DNA from: Morella rubra
Lineage: Eukaryota; Streptophyta; Magnoliopsida; Fagales; Myricaceae
Direction of reading: 5' to 3'
Assembly: GCA_003952965.2 (NCBI GenBank)
Contig: CM025855.1
Span: forward strand, 16,602,460 to 16,666,459
Length of the DNA stretch: 64,000 nt
In this document: piece after piece, positions 11,050 to 23,564 of the stretch
Numbering within the stretch: position 1 is the stretch's first letter
Layout of the letters: every line of letters starts with the position of its first letter
The notes under the pieces: model-generated
What the model saw: only the letters and a program-made list of their open reading frames with translations
Database searches by the model: none
What the model was told of the DNA's origin: nothing
Made by a program: the position numbers and the translations under genes

Positions 11050-12300
11050 TACAAATGAAATGCATATGCATATGCTATGAAAATCATGAGGAGGAAAGCG
11101 GGCCATAAAAGTCCTCATCTTTGCAAAGAACTGCCTCTGCTCCTCTTGCATAGAAGTAACACTCTCCTAAAGGAACTTCTTCTGTGCCTCATGCATAGCA
11201 GTCATCCTCTCCTCAAAAGCAGTGAATCGAGTATCAAAGGAAGAGGTAGGGTCGGGAACTCTGGTAGGTGAAGGAATAATGGGAGGATCATCAGCCAGAT
11301 CAGCATCGATATCAAACTCCATGGCCTCAGCATCTACCTCCTCACCCTCAGGCTCATCCTCATCCTCAGCCACATCCTCATCAACATCCTCATCCTCATC
11401 ACTACCCTGACGCTTCGGCACCCAAGTATTTCTGGAAGTCCTTCTATAACCCATCCGGGTTAGGACCGCAGTATCAAATTGTTCACACTTGGTCAAAGTG
11501 TCTCGCTCTCGAGAACTGAGTGCAACCCCAAAATATCGAAATATCTGGGTAAACAGCAAGCCATATGGTAGATTCTTTTAGACTCACATGCTGCTTCCAT
11601 ATGTTTGAGCATAATATAAGGGAGGTTGAACTTTTTCTTTCTCAGAAGACGCTCAATCACAAAGACATCCATAAAAGTCACCTCCTCTTGGTGTCCACCC
11701 CGAGGAATCAGGTTATGGGTGCAAATCAAATGAAGTAACCTCGAACGAATTATTAATTGGTTGGCATGGATTTTCCTAGGTGCATCTTCTGCCACACCAT
11801 TACCTAGGAGGTAAACTAGGGCTTCTCCATAATCAAAGCCCTTACACACGGGCCAAGTTTTAAACTCATAAGCCCGAATCCCGACATGTGGGATACCCAA
11901 AATATCACCGAGAATAACTTCATTTAAAATAATATCCCGTCCCCCAACCATACTCTTCATAGTAAACAAACCTCCAGCTTCCCACCCAATAGTCATATTA
12001 GTAAAGAAAAGACTAACATATTTGGAAAATACTTCGGTACCCATATCCAACAAATTCCTCCAACCTGCTTCACAAATGGACGCTCAATTTCAAAATCCGA
12101 AAGTGATTCTACATTCACTTTCCTTCCCAACATGACTTTTCTCTTTGAAAAGTCATTGTAAAACTTCTCAGCACATTCAGGATTACGGAAAAAATAATCA
12201 GGCTCACCCGAATGATCCGCTGAAGAACGAGAGGATCCAGCTCGCTCATTTCCAACATGGCAGCATGCTTTGTCCTTGGCATGATGATTGAGAGTAAAAA
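11050..12300 (-). pseudogene. SIRE env-like / plant transposon-protein ORF, broken
   Basis: This is the extra ORF that SIRE-type copia elements carry between pol and the 3' LTR. The conserved globular part (12053 down to 11493) has the features of the 'putative plant transposon protein' family (GWEAGGLFTMKS, ILGDILGIPHVGI, HLICTHNLIPRGGH). A frameshift near 11530 leads to an acidic tail (11410-11300, Asp/Glu-rich) and a short coiled-coil-like end, interrupted by a stop at 11167 and resuming to about 11060. The N-terminal part (12260-12060) is in another frame (DYFFRNPECAEKFYNDF). At least two frameshifts and a stop make it non-functional. Its role is unknown even in intact elements; 'env-like' is a label from position. 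Confidence 0.75.
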
Positions 12301-12447
12301 TTGGAGAGGAAAAGGGCTGAAATGTGGAAATCTAGGGTTAGGGTTTCAAAGGGGGCCGAAATCCCTAAAAAGTAAATGTTGGATGGATTTTGATGTAAAT
12401 CCACACAAAAACAAAGGGTTTTGGCCGAATTTGATGGTCTGAAGTGA

Positions 12448-13890
12448 TTGGGCTCAGGAATCCGGTCAATGTTGGAAAATAACAGAGCTTTAGTCTCTAA
12501 ATTGGCCTGAAATATGTTGAAAAAACAAGATAATTTGTGGGTGAAAATGATGAAAGGAAAATATTTGAGAGGGATGGATAGGGTTGGAGCATCCTTGGTT
12601 TGGCAAAGTAGTATGAAAGGTAGAGATATACTCCATTGGGGAATGAGTTATAAAGTAGGCCATGGAAGAAGGATATCTGTATGGCTGGACCCGTGGCTTC
12701 CAGAGTACCAGGTTCTAAACCAAGACTGAAAGAGGAGAATGAGGTAAGAACTGAAGTAGACAAGGTTTGTGATGAGTGACAGAAGGTGTGATGTGGAGAA
12801 GGCTCGGGCTTTGTTTGATCCAGAAACTGCTAAGGCCATATTGAAAATGAAGTTGCCAATGGAGGATGGTGACTGGTGAAGATAAGCTAATAGAGGTGCT
12901 GGAACAGTCAAGGGATGTCTCTGTCAAATCGGTGTATAAGGGCAATAGTATATGAAATAAATAATGACCAGAATATACAACCAAAAAGCTGCTGGAAGGA
13001 TTATGGAAGATTAAAATGCATGAGAGATTAAAGTCGCTTTTGTGGAAAATTGTGTGGGACATTTTACCAACGAAGGCAAAGATTGCAGAGTGGATGTGGA
13101 GTCTGAGCTGTAAGAGTGTGAGTTATGTGGAGAAGCTCGAGAAACGACCCTCCATCTTTTCTTATGATGCCCTTACAGTCGAGTGATATGGCGTGAATCC
13201 TCATGGCCATTGGATATTGAAGTGCTTAGTGCAGCTGGCTCGATGCTTGAATGGGTATTCCAATAGAGGAGCAGCAGTACTCCCAGATTTTTGTTGCCAA
13301 GGCTATCGATTTGATTTGGATAAGTAGAAATCCAAGTAGTTCACAAAGGGAAAAGACCGGATGTCATGGCATGCTTGGAAGGTGAAGTTGACAGTGGATG
13401 CAGTGAAGATCAATGTGGATGTAGCAATCAGAGAGACTTTTGCAGTTACAGCAGCGGCGCTTCGTAATCATCATGGTGAGCTACTGGGCTGTGATTTTCT
13501 GAAAATTGCTGCAACTTCATTGGGAGTGGAGATGGCAACCAGATTGGGCTATGGGAGAGTCATACTTGAAGGTGATTCGGAGATAGTCATTTGCGCTATT
13601 AATAGCCATTCGATGTGCTCGACATGGAGGATTCACAACCAAGTTACAACAGTTCATACACTTCTTCAATAGATCCAGAACTGGAAGGCCACACACGTTC
13701 ATAGGGGTGCAATTATGACAATGCACCATTTAGCTCGTTGGGTCGCCTCTGTGATTAGTTCAGGAGGTAACCCTTGTGTTTTTTAGCATTATCCTGATTT
13801 AACATGGCTATATATGGGTACTGAACTATCAGAATTATAATTTTTTTCTAGTATGAATTGAACAATTGAATGTCTTGATTAAAAAAAAAG
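12448..13890 (+). mobile_element. 5'-truncated LINE retrotransposon
   Basis: This is the C-terminal part of an L1-type plant LINE ORF2. It begins abruptly after the reverse transcriptase (NNRALVSKLA, then LWVKMMKGKYLRG, VWLDPWLPEYQ). The zinc-finger region of plant LINEs (zf-RVT, about 13020-13190: LWKIVWDILPTKAKIAEW, ELCGEARETTLHLF) and an RNase H domain (13361-13672: KINVDVAIRE, VILEGDSEIVI) follow. Stops and shifts separate these blocks. The 3' end is an A-tract at 13880-13888. A 5' truncation plus a poly-A tail is the usual result of target-primed reverse transcription. It lies next to the SIRE env-like region, but SIRE pol does not resume on the far side. Confidence 0.85.
13361..13672 (+). 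pseudogene. LINE RNase H domain
   Basis: An open stretch of 103 codons matches the plant LINE RNase H (RVT_3-like) pattern: KINVDVAI at the first catalytic Asp region, then GVEMATRLGYGRVILEGDS. Upstream ORF2 is broken, so this is a remnant, not a gene. It is the best-preserved part of the LINE. Confidence 0.8.
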
Positions 13891-13984
13891 TTAGATAAAT
13901 ACTTCTTTCCAAGTTGAATATAAGGAAAATTTTAATCACAATGCCAACAAAGTCCTTTAAGATGAACTAGTCAGGCCTAGCTGG

Positions 13985-14405
13985 CCACATAAATTATAGG
14001 CTTAATTAATCCCTAGGTTAACATTTTTCCAATTTGATTCCTCAATTTTAATTCTTTCCCTGAGAGTCCCTATGTCTAACTACTTGTCCCACGAAGGTCC
14101 TTCTGTCCAAACATGAACTACAAACAAGGCATATTGACATATTTTATTAATGAAAAACAAATCCCTATTAAACGATTTGAGCTAAACGAATCAAGATATC
14201 GACCGATAATTAGTGGTAACGCGTTTACCATTAGCCATGTAAGCATATTTCGTCTGTCACAATGCTTAGATTGAACGAAATGACCTTTTTAGGGAAAATA
14301 GTTAACCTCATGGATTTAAAGGAGAAGAATAAAGCTGAGAGACCAAATTGAGAAAAAGTTAAACCAGATGGACTAATAGACTAAATAAAGCATAAATTAC
14401 AAGAG
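13985..14405. mobile_element. Foldback/MITE-like element with long inverted repeats
   Basis: The left arm (about 13990-14060: aaattataggcttaat ... ccaatttgattcctcaa) and the right arm (about 14335-14405, read in reverse complement: taatttatgctttattt ... tcaatttggtctctcag) are diverged inverted repeats of about 70 bp. The interior has no coding capacity. Target duplication is not resolved. The boundaries are approximate. Confidence 0.55.
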
Positions 14406-14539
14406 CTTAAATTAGTTGCGCAAGAACAGAACAAGTGTAGGAAGCGGAGCCGTAATTGAAGTAGGGTTTATGGTTCGAAAGAAATATTGGCTACTAGAGA
14501 GTGGTGCAATCAAATAGGGTCAAAAGGCAGTTCGGAAAG

Positions 14540-14670
14540 CGATCTTACTCCTGTCAGAAGGGCCTAGCTCTTGACATGAGCAGAGGAGTCTATGTACCGC
14601 ACTCTAGTGCCTGGTTTGAAGGGAGAGGTATATGTCAAAAGGGCCTAGCTCTTGACATAGGATGGGACTC
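14540..14670. repeat. Short direct repeat
   Basis: The 20-base string gggcctagctcttgacatga/g occurs at about 14560 and again at about 14641, within otherwise unrelated sequence. The repeat is 80 bp apart and no target-site or insertion structure is visible. Confidence 0.5.
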
Positions 14671-14699
14671 TCGTTACCTGACAGATTAATCAACCAACA

Positions 14700-14885
14700 A
14701 GACGTAGCATGCTGGAATTATTGCAGACCAGGTTGACAAAATCAGGGCCATCGTACTCCAAAACCGTCACTGGAACCTGAGCAGTGGGTGCCCCGACAAC
14801 AGCTTCATGGCTCACAACCTGGCAAAGTGGGCTCCGGGCTGACTGGTGTTTTGAGCCGCCTTAAGGGAACTTTTTGTTTTTTAAT
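14700..14885 (+). pseudogene. Second LINE fragment: RNase H tail
   Basis: The plus-strand frame from about 14733 reads an RNase H C-terminal end (DKIRAIVLQNRHWNL ... NSFMAHNLAKWAPG), the usual AHNLAKWA block of plant LINEs. It is followed by non-coding DNA and a T-rich stretch. It is unrelated in position to the first LINE, so it is probably a separate, older insertion. It lies 3' of the BBR gene on the opposite strand. Confidence 0.65.
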
Positions 14886-15198
14886 AACACTATTTGCTTA
14901 GGAAAAAAAAAACACTAGTGTAGATACTATTTATCCATTAGAATGACCAAATCATCTTCAAGCAGAAGTAACCTCAAGGATTCAATCAAGCCAATAAAAT
15001 CTCGGCCACCATGCTTCCGCAATTCACCAAAGCAAAAGGCTACACTGAAATATAAGTAACTTCTTTAAGCTGTGGGACTTTACTCTAAAACATGGCTGCA
15101 ACGAGGCAGATTTATCTTCTCCATTCGCAGAGATGACAAACATGAGCTATGACCCCAAATAGTCTTTCACTTTTTAGAAGAGGAAGACCCATAGATTT
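14886..15198 (-). other. Likely 3' untranslated region of BBR
   Basis: This is non-coding DNA directly downstream of the BBR stop codon on the minus strand. It includes an oligo-A stretch at 14900-14911 on the plus strand. No alternative feature is seen. The polyadenylation site is not determined. Confidence 0.4.
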
Positions 15199-18100
15199 CT
15201 ACAAGCTGTTGCCAGATACGGAAACCTCTGTGCAGCAAACAGGGCAGACCTGCAATCATAATCGTTTATTATGTCTCCTTGCATATTCTTTTTAAGCCTT
15301 GAAAGAGCATTAGCAGACATTCGGTTGTAGCACCTATAACTTTCACGCACACATTAATGATATACTAAATTACATACAACATTAATATATCAGAGTTATT
15401 CCACAAATGACAAAAGATGCTGGATCTATACACACACACACACACAGAGCACATTTTTAGGATAAATTAATCAAGAGCACCACAAATGGGAAATAAATTA
15501 GCCTGGCGGGAAGAGTGTCAATATTCCAACTTTCCAGCTATAACTGACTTCTTAGATTGTCAAGCAGCAAATGAGTGTATTACCCGATGATCTCACACAT
15601 CAGTATCTTCTTAAAGAAAAGTGCCATTTTAGAAATTTTGGCACTTCAAATGAATTAATACTGTATATGAATTATCCTCATGGCAATGTATGTCCTCATT
15701 TCTGGTCAATCATCATCTCCTAATGCCTACCTCTCCCTTTCTGCCATAAGGTATGGAAAAAGCCAATAGAGAAGAGGAAAAAATGACAGATATGGAAAAT
15801 CCATTCAACAGTGTTGACCAGTCAATAAACAAAATGATGTGCAGCATTCCATACAATCCAAAGCAAGCCTCTACACTAAGTGAATGTGAAACCACACAGT
15901 GAATGGAGAATGTGGAAGTAACAAATAGAGGTGCTGATCCACACAAAAAAAAAAAAAAAAAAATAGGGTGCTGAACTAGGTACTCCCTAAGTGATGCTCC
16001 ATCGCTTACTCATGAGAAGATGAACAAAACCACATTTTCTGTAGACTCGAGGAGAGGGTTAGTTGTGTCCACTAATTAATGCAAGGATCTTTTCAGGGCA
16101 TCCAAAAAATCATAAATGAGGCACTTTAAAGTTGATAAGCTATGGATTCTGTACAACCTAATTATTCAGCAGAGAATGAGAAGCCTCATACTACCCAGGA
16201 CAAAACAAACTGCAAGCAAAAAGGCTGCCTTGACTCTTTCTGGCTCCAGCGAGTATATGATGGGCATGCAATAGAGAAATGGGGAGTTGTCCATACTTGA
16301 GGGGTGTTTGAGAGAGCACAAGAGAGAGAGATAGGGAGAGACATTAGGTGCAAAGCTCCGTCATGCAACCCAAGTAGTGAATTAAAATTTCTACAGACCA
16401 AGGTTCAAAAGACTTTCAGATGTGCACAACTAACCTTGAATAGTGTGCTTCAGTCAGTGACTTGTTTAGTGAAATTTCCTACTACTTGTACTTATTGTCC
16501 CTCTTTTCCATCTACAAGTACCTCTTTTTTTTCTTCAATCTCTTAGTAAACCTTAGGATTTAAACAAAAGGTTCAGAGAGAAAACCTTTAATATGTTCAA
16601 GTGTACAGGACAAACTCATAGGATAAGACAAGGAGAAAGAGAGGACATGGAGCAAAAATTTTGAGATTCTTGTTGAAGGTCAGCCTAATCGCATGGAAAA
16701 CAATTTGAAGAGTCTTCATGAATACCTAAATTTGCCCCTATTGTAAGTTCGCCTTTTAGCGTAACGGGTGTCTGTAAGTGTAAGTTTCACCATTTCAGCA
16801 TGCAGAGTCAAGGGTCGGCCTTAATCTTTCTTCAGATCTGAACACATGTTAATGGATCACTATTTCCCCTTTCTTCATCAAGCATTAGCCCTGGATGTAT
16901 TGATTTGTTCCTATTAAAAGGTTTTGATCATGCAGCAGCTAGTATAGATGAATGAAGCCAACGGTCACGGATACCCGTATAGGTGTCCCCTTTCTTCACC
17001 GATATAGGTGTTCCGATCGACCGGTAGATCAGAGTAAGCAATATTTTTGATATTTAAATTTTGTGAATCCTATTAGAAGCCAACGGTCACGGATACCGGA
17101 TCTACCAGTATAAGAATCCCAATCAAATTTTCAAATGAGGCCTATAGAAGGAAAAACTTCAGAGAGAGTTCTAAGTTGACCAAAATTTTATAATTTTCGT
17201 ACATATCATCTCTAAGCCTTGGCTTCTCATTTTTACTAGCTTTCAAACAAATTATGCACTTTCAAGCTTATTCATTTGTGTGAGCTTTTCAAATAGATTT
17301 TAAACTGTATTCATCTAATCTTTGAGCGAGTCAAATTCTTGTATCTTTTCTTTCTAGAAAGGTTGTTTTCTTTTGGTGTAGGTTGTACACCAAAAGAAGA
17401 AGCTAAGAGAGGTTATATCTCTAGCTTGGATTAGAGCTTGAGTGGGATATCTTAAGCTCGGTTCGGTTGTGAGTGGTGAGCCCAAAAGATCACTTGAGTT
17501 GTGAGTGATGAGGTCGGCAAAAACACTTGTAAGGTTCTCTAACACCCGAGAGCTAGAGTGTAAGCTATTCCCTTAGTAAGAAGGTGTCAATAATGAAAAG
17601 TCTCAAGGCTCGATAAAGGAGCTTAAAGGGTGACGTAGGACGGTTGCCAAACCACCTAAAAATATGAGCGTATGCTATCGTTAACTCGACTCTCTTTACA
17701 TTTAACACTTGCATTTATTTTGTGATATCCTTCTTTATCTTGTGCTAAAGTAGTTATTATATTGATTTTCTAGCAAACACAATTTTGGGGGGATTTTCTG
17801 AAAACACTTGCATTTATCTTGGGCTTTCAATATTTGGTTTCATTACCTCACTGCACTAGCATAACATTCCAAGCAATAATGACATTCAAAAACATTTATT
17901 ATTCCTATCACTCTAGAAATGGGAAAAAATATTCTTGCATGGAACAATAACTTTTGAATGGTAACGAACTACAAAACCCTTATACAGCCCATCAACCCAA
18001 TGTGGCAAATCTAAAAACAGCATAAATACAACACAGGTATGAACAACTAGTACGAGCAGAAGTTCAATGCAACTGGAATGATGCAAGTTCTCTAAAAGAA

Positions 18101-21100
18101 AAAAATCTGCAATTATTGTCCGTGAGAGAATAACCAATGAAAACCAGAAATTACAAATAACTACTCCAAGTACGAATTAAGTAATTATCTTATATTGATA
18201 TTTAAGTAGATCTATATGTAACATCAAAAGTATATGAATATACCTTGTTTATTTTCAACCAATTATTTATGCATTCAGGGTGGTAAGAATGTTTGCAAGA
18301 AAGCAGTATTAACGTTTCACCATCCTCGTAGTCCAACCAGCAAATGACACACCTGAACCAGGAGCACAAAAGCATGAATCATAGCAAATATGATACCCAC
18401 TCATCACAGAAAAAAAAATGGTTCAGTGGGCATACGAATCATTGCTTCCGTTCTCACTGCTTCCTGACTTGTAGTTTACTGAAGGCAAAGAGGCTATTGT
18501 ATCAGCTGAAAGCCCTCTGCCCTCAGTTCCAACTACTTCACCCAGTGCAATCAACTCCTGAAATTTTAAGATCCAATTTTAAGAGTAACAAACCCAACCA
18601 AAACGAAAACTCCCCCAAAGGCAATTGGATCTGAACACAGTTTACCTCATAGGAAAGTTCATCAGGGTCAAGCTCCTCCCATGTATCCTGGAAAAGAGTA
18701 GGAATGATGTATTGATGAAAGCAGATTTATCCTGAAAATTATCACTAACCAAACAAAGTAGTAGAAATAGCTATGATGATACTGACTATGGTATTAATAA
18801 CAATGAATAAACTTGTACAAATGTAAAACTATGGTCCTCAAAAAGCAAGCTTCAACAGCATTGTTGCAAAGACATTAGAACCGACATACTTGATCGATAA
18901 AATATTTTACATTCGGAATCCTATAGATTGTTACTGAACAGTCTGCAACATGTTGGAATCACGTCTTATGATTGTGGCAGATTAAATATCCTACAAGGCA
19001 ATTGACCAGGATAGCCATAACATGCATATAACAAGAAAAAATTACTTAAGATGGAACCAAAGTTTGGTGACTGAGACAAAAATAACCAGAGATGTTTTGC
19101 TGCAAACAGAGGAAAACCACTACAGATATCACTATTAAAAATTGACTAAAGACATTGTCAGTGTGAATCTTATTTGAAAAGAAACAGACCCATCCATTTC
19201 CAAGAGACATTGAAGCCACTCGGTGATTCCAATAGATCCATCTAATTGTGCACAGGCTGTTAGAGACATCAAATCATTAAATGATCCGTACATAATCTCT
19301 AACAATACAATTACTTAATAACTTATATGTTTCTACCATAGTCTATCCTTGTCTTGACAAAACCCAATTAAACAACCTCTTTATGACCTATTTATGACCA
19401 CATTCTTATCTTATGAGTTCCAATATACATCCTCAATATCTGACCACATTCTTATCTTATGAGTTCCATTATACAGCCTCAATATCTGAAAATCCATGAA
19501 TGTTATGCCAGAAATGACCAAAATCTAGCTCGTGTTTCCATCAAAGAGACCTATGCTTTGGTTAGCAATCACCCAGGCCTAGTCACTAGGACGCAACATC
19601 CGTAGGAGGCTTTCTTCGCCCCTCACCAAAACTGTACAAAAAATGAACAAGCTATTCTAAAGAAACAGTGAAGCTACACAAGGTCTTTTTAACAGCATGT
19701 AGGTAATTTACAATCATGATTATATCACCAAGACTCTCTATGAGACAACGCCGAAATTTTTACGCCTCTCATGCAGGTTGAAACTTACAAGGAAGTCTGG
19801 TACCTTAGGACCATTATAGTCATGGCCACCATTCATCAGGGTTGGGTTCGCTGGCTGAACCATTCCGATCATGTCCCTCAATGTCATCATAGTGCAAATC
19901 CAATTTGTATTCTTTAACTCACACCACACTATAAAGCCTTCTCACTATTACAATGACATGATGCTTCGTGATCAGACGATTCTCTTTTTCTTTTCTTTTT
20001 TAACAATACCAAGCTATACTATATGTAGATGGGTGAGATAAGTATTGTGGACCAGAGCTGTGTGTGTGTCCATGTGCACTTGATATGTAGGGAACAAAAA
20101 AAAAAGGGCAACGCCTACTCCACTTCCATTGTGATAGAGATAGATACCTGAGAGTTAACACCGTGATCCTCTATGTCCTCAACTTCCCTTCCAATCACTG
20201 ATAATAATGGAACTTTTGAGAATTGCAAAATATTACAAACTTGTATAAAACAACCTCACTATAGATGCCCCGAACACTCACCATCATTTATTCCTGCAAG
20301 TGCCAACAATCTAGCAGCCATTTCTCTATCTTCAGCATTCTGTAGGGCTCTTGCATATGCTTCATCGCTTGAAAAGACAGCTGGGTCGAATTCAATACTA
20401 GGGTTAGTATCCTCTCCAGCTTCATTATGAGCATAAACATCAAAAGCATCTTCATCAATATCGATATTTGCTCCATCGTATCTCTCCTCAACCTCCTCCT
20501 CCTCCTCATCGTCATCATCTCTGTCAGAGTCATCATGAGGGTCGGCAAAATCGTCCTCGTCATCATGCACATAGCTACCAGCTTCCCAACTTCCATAATC
20601 ACTCCCATCATTGTTCATTCGGAGCATCATGTATGCCCTTTCCTACACCATGACGTAATCAACACCAATTAAGCCACAGGCTCTTGATTAAACAATACAA
20701 AACAATCAACACCAGTCGCTAACAGTAAAATATAGACGAGACAAGTAATCAATAGTGAGATAAGACACTGACCCCAGTTTTGAGAGCAAAGAGAGAAAAA
20801 GTAGCATTAGGATTAGACAATTGGATTCATATGTTTTACTGGCGTATATATTGGCATCTTGACTGGCAACTAAACCTCAAACTGCGACCATATCTTTACC
20901 ACAACAATTTCTCCATGTCGGGATTGATTGGCACAAAAAACTTGATTAAAACCGGGGGTAAAAGCAGAATACGAGTTATTACCTATTAAGCTAAGGTCGA
21001 TTTATGAAAACGAATAAAATCACCAAACAATGGCTATGCCATGTTCAGTATTCCCAATCACAGTGCCGGTCTCAACGCAATCTAACTCATGGAACAAATT

Positions 21101-21490
21101 CAGCTACAAAATAAATCAACGTCGTAAATGTACGAAAACTAAAACAAAGATAAAATACAAGGAAAGGGAAGGGGGGAGCACCTGCTCGTGAAGGGTACGA
21201 GCGAGAACGAGGTCGGCGTCGACCTGACTGAGATTAGTAAAGGGAGTTCTCGGAGTCTGACGTGTCAGTTGAGGAGGCTGCTCCACGTCGGATCCAGCTC
21301 CATCTTCCTCTTCTTCTTCTTCTTCTTCTTCTTCTTCCTCTACCACATCTTCTTGTCTGTCGTGCCGTTGCTGTTGCTCCTCAACATTCAAAAGATTAGG
21401 GTTCTCCTCGTAACCTTGGACATCGTCGATATGGTGATTGTTATTTGGATTGGCACCTTCGGAACCCGCTTTGTCGTTGTTGTTCTCCAT
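15199..21490 (-). CDS. BBR: E3 ubiquitin ligase BIG BROTHER-related (RING-H2)
   Basis: This is a RING-H2 ubiquitin ligase that transfers ubiquitin from an E2 to target proteins. BIG BROTHER relatives limit organ growth in Arabidopsis. Seven coding exons, all with GT-AG sites, join in frame: 21490-21182, 20642-20282, 20197-20148, 18687-18646, 18557-18436, 18352-18244 and 15249-15199. They give 347 residues. Residues 50-64 are a Glu run. The block FTNLSQVDADLVLARTL and the acidic segments (about 120-165) are followed by the conserved DPDELSYEELIALGE and GLSADTIASLP motifs. The C-terminal RING is C-X2-C-X14-C-X1-H-X2-H-X2-C-X10-C-X2-C, with all eight zinc ligands present. The last two cysteines (CPVC) sit in a 16-codon final exon, separated by a 2,994-bp intron that holds an LTR fragment. 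Identity as BBR (Arabidopsis At3g19910 type) is from recalled family sequence; exon structure is read directly. Confidence 0.93.
15250..18243 (-). other. Large last intron of BBR
   Basis: This 3.0 kb intron splits the RING domain between its sixth and seventh zinc ligands. It begins gtatat on the minus strand and ends gattgcag. Its contents are a (CA)n tract near 15430, an A-run at 15944-15962 and a diverged SIRE-like LTR fragment at about 16960-17830. The other introns are 83-1,458 bp. Confidence 0.9.
16960..17830 (+). repeat. Diverged SIRE-like LTR fragment (copy D) in BBR intron
   Basis: In plus orientation this carries conserved SIRE LTR blocks: the 'acacttgtaaggttctctaac' type segment, the gctcgataaaggagctt segment, and ggtgacgtaggacgg followed by ccaaaccacctaaaaat. 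A gatcgaccgg motif lies at 17015. The segment ccaacggtcacggata is duplicated at about 16960 and 17081. Neither LTR end is intact, and no target duplication is seen. Confidence 0.65.
19395..19486. repeat. 46-bp tandem duplication in BBR intron
   Basis: Two head-to-tail copies (19395-19440 and 19441-19486) begin tgaccacattcttatcttat and differ at only two positions. They lie in the 1.46 kb intron of BBR, away from splice sites. The high identity indicates a recent local duplication. Confidence 0.9.
21303..21340 (-). repeat. Trinucleotide repeat coding the Glu run of BBR
   Basis: On the minus strand a GAA/GAG run in frame encodes the Glu run in exon 1 of BBR. The central portion is a pure GAA repeat, so its length is likely polymorphic between individuals. 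Confidence 0.85.
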
Positions 21491-22915
21491 AGAACGAAAA
21501 AACAGAGTCAGCAAAAGATGAGCCGACAAATTGGAGGAGGAGACGGAAAAAAAAGAGCGATTCGGTGGGGGAATAAGGAATTATTCAAGAATCTATGAGA
21601 CTATGACGGCGAAAGAAGTAGGTATTATCCGATATTTCAAATTTATAAGATTAGAAAAAAAGGACAGAGACCGAGAGCGAAAAAGTCGGGCAGAGCTGTT
21701 TTCTTTCGTCATTTGGAGCTCGGACGCGCCCGGTTGAATCTCGAATCGTGACCGTTTGGGAAGTGGTCGAGGACTAAGGTGATACGAGTAACAAAAATTT
21801 TCTAATTTTTTTTTTTTTTTTTAACGTTTTTTTCTTAAAATTTAACGCTGATTTCACTGCTCTAACAAACTGTTTTGTCATTTTTTGTTGTCGTCCCACC
21901 AACAAAAAAACTAAACAACAAAAAAATCATGTAAACATTTAGGCTTAATCATCACTATACCATCACCACGTACATTTATTTTTAATAAATTAATCTTTAC
22001 AATACAAATTTCAAGGGGCAAGACAGTCTATTTTTTAAAATCTATGAATCTTTTTACCCACAAAAAATTAGTCGATTGAAAAATTATAATTTTTTATACA
22101 TACTTTAATATCTTTTTGTAAATAAAAATAAAAATTTATCTAATTTTCTCTCTCCAAACTTTTTAACCAACAAAACTTGCAATAAGTGTACGAGGGATGG
22201 AGCCCCCCTCTAAGATATGTGGGGTAACCGTGCACTTACCCCACTTTGGATCAACCTCGTTATGCCATCACCCCTGCATTAAGTGGATCCGCCGAGATCC
22301 TTCCCTTACCTGTATGCCCAAACTGTGGCTGGAGGGGACTTTTGTTGTAATTAATTTATTTTTAAATAATTTTGTTGATATATGTTAATTCTTTGTAATT
22401 ATTTCAGAAAATGTGCCCAAAAATTGGTTTCTAGACACTTCACATGAAAACAAACATGGGTCCTTAAAAATGGGTTGAAAACTGGATTCAAATCCAAAAA
22501 CCAAAACGGGAACCCATATAGAAGCCTGTCTAGTTGATCCATAAAATCGAACAGATCGTGGCACAATCGGACCAATATGGAAAAAATTAGATTGAGAGAA
22601 TAACCAATTTCGAAAACAGGAACATTCCTAGAATTGTTCTTGGGATCTGTGGCACTCTAGGCCAGAATCATACCACTAGATCAAAATGTCCTCCGTGTTG
22701 GAGGGTATGCTTTATAAAATTATCATTTTTTTAATACGAATCTCCTTGAATGAATATCATTTATAGCGCTTCCACATCCATTTTTTTTAATACATGCACT
22801 CTAAAGTTAGTCAATTACATGGCGATTCTAAATGAGCTTTTTCAAACTTTCATTCGGTACAATTAAATCCCTTATATGGGTAAAAGTGTCAACTACAGTC
22901 TACAAATGACAATAA
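21491..22915. other. BBR upstream region and AT-rich spacer
   Basis: This is the 5' side of the BBR gene (21491-21780, purine-rich), then AT-rich DNA with a T-run at 21804-21822. A short GC-richer block at 22190-22340 (agcccccctctaag ... ccccactttgg) matches nothing I recognise. No coding exon of the neighbouring DHAR gene is found here. Confidence 0.5.
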
Positions 22916-23529
22916 CTATATTTGGGAACGAGTCTGAGTTTGAGATTCGGTTTCGCATTGTGATTCAGTTTCATTTCATTGTTCGGATACCAAGTCCATG
23001 TGCAGTTCAAGCTAGGTCTCTAGGTTCTGACTTGAAACAAAGTTAATGTTGCTTGTCAATTCTACTAATGTTTGTTATCGAGGTGAACTTGTCTTGCTGG
23101 CCTGGTTTCCATTATGCGCTTGCACTCGCTCACAAGAGTTTGTAATTATTTTTTTGTTGGCCTCCACATCCCTTGCGCGCTCCAACTTGCACGAGCCAAG
23201 GTTTATTTTTTGTGAATATTTTTTTGTTGATGTTTAGCTGCTCGCATGCTTACCAAGTTGCGAGAGCGATTTTTTTGATAACCTTCGCTTCCCTTACGGT
23301 CTTTAAATTGTTACCTTCTGCTCTCTAACTTTTCTTTTTGCTTGTCTCTCTGACATTTTACTTTCGAGGTAAAATAAAAAATTCCTTGCAGATTGGCTGA
23401 CCAATTATGGGTGCATGTTAATTTCTCATGCGGATTGGGCCGACCACCTTAAGATCGACCTCCACAAATGCTTCTTCACTGCGTTCAATTACACAAGTGC
23501 TTCTTTGCCAAATTCTGTTTGCCTTAACG

Positions 23530-23532
<3 letters not shown>

Positions 23533-23562
<30 letters not shown>
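23533..23562. repeat. (TA)n microsatellite
   Basis: This is 15 perfect TA dinucleotides, inside the Harbinger element. It is likely variable in length. Confidence 0.95.

Positions 23563-23564
<2 letters not shown>

Noticed and set aside
15425-15446. (CA)n run in the BBR intron as a CRISPR or regulatory repeat
   Set aside because: An ordinary short microsatellite with no spacers and no conserved context.
20288-20672. Open frames overlapping BBR exon 2 in other frames and strand
   Set aside because: Shadows of the Asp/Glu-rich coding exon; no motif of their own.
22190-22340. GC-richer block as a missing DHAR exon
   Set aside because: Neither strand reads any expected DHAR text.
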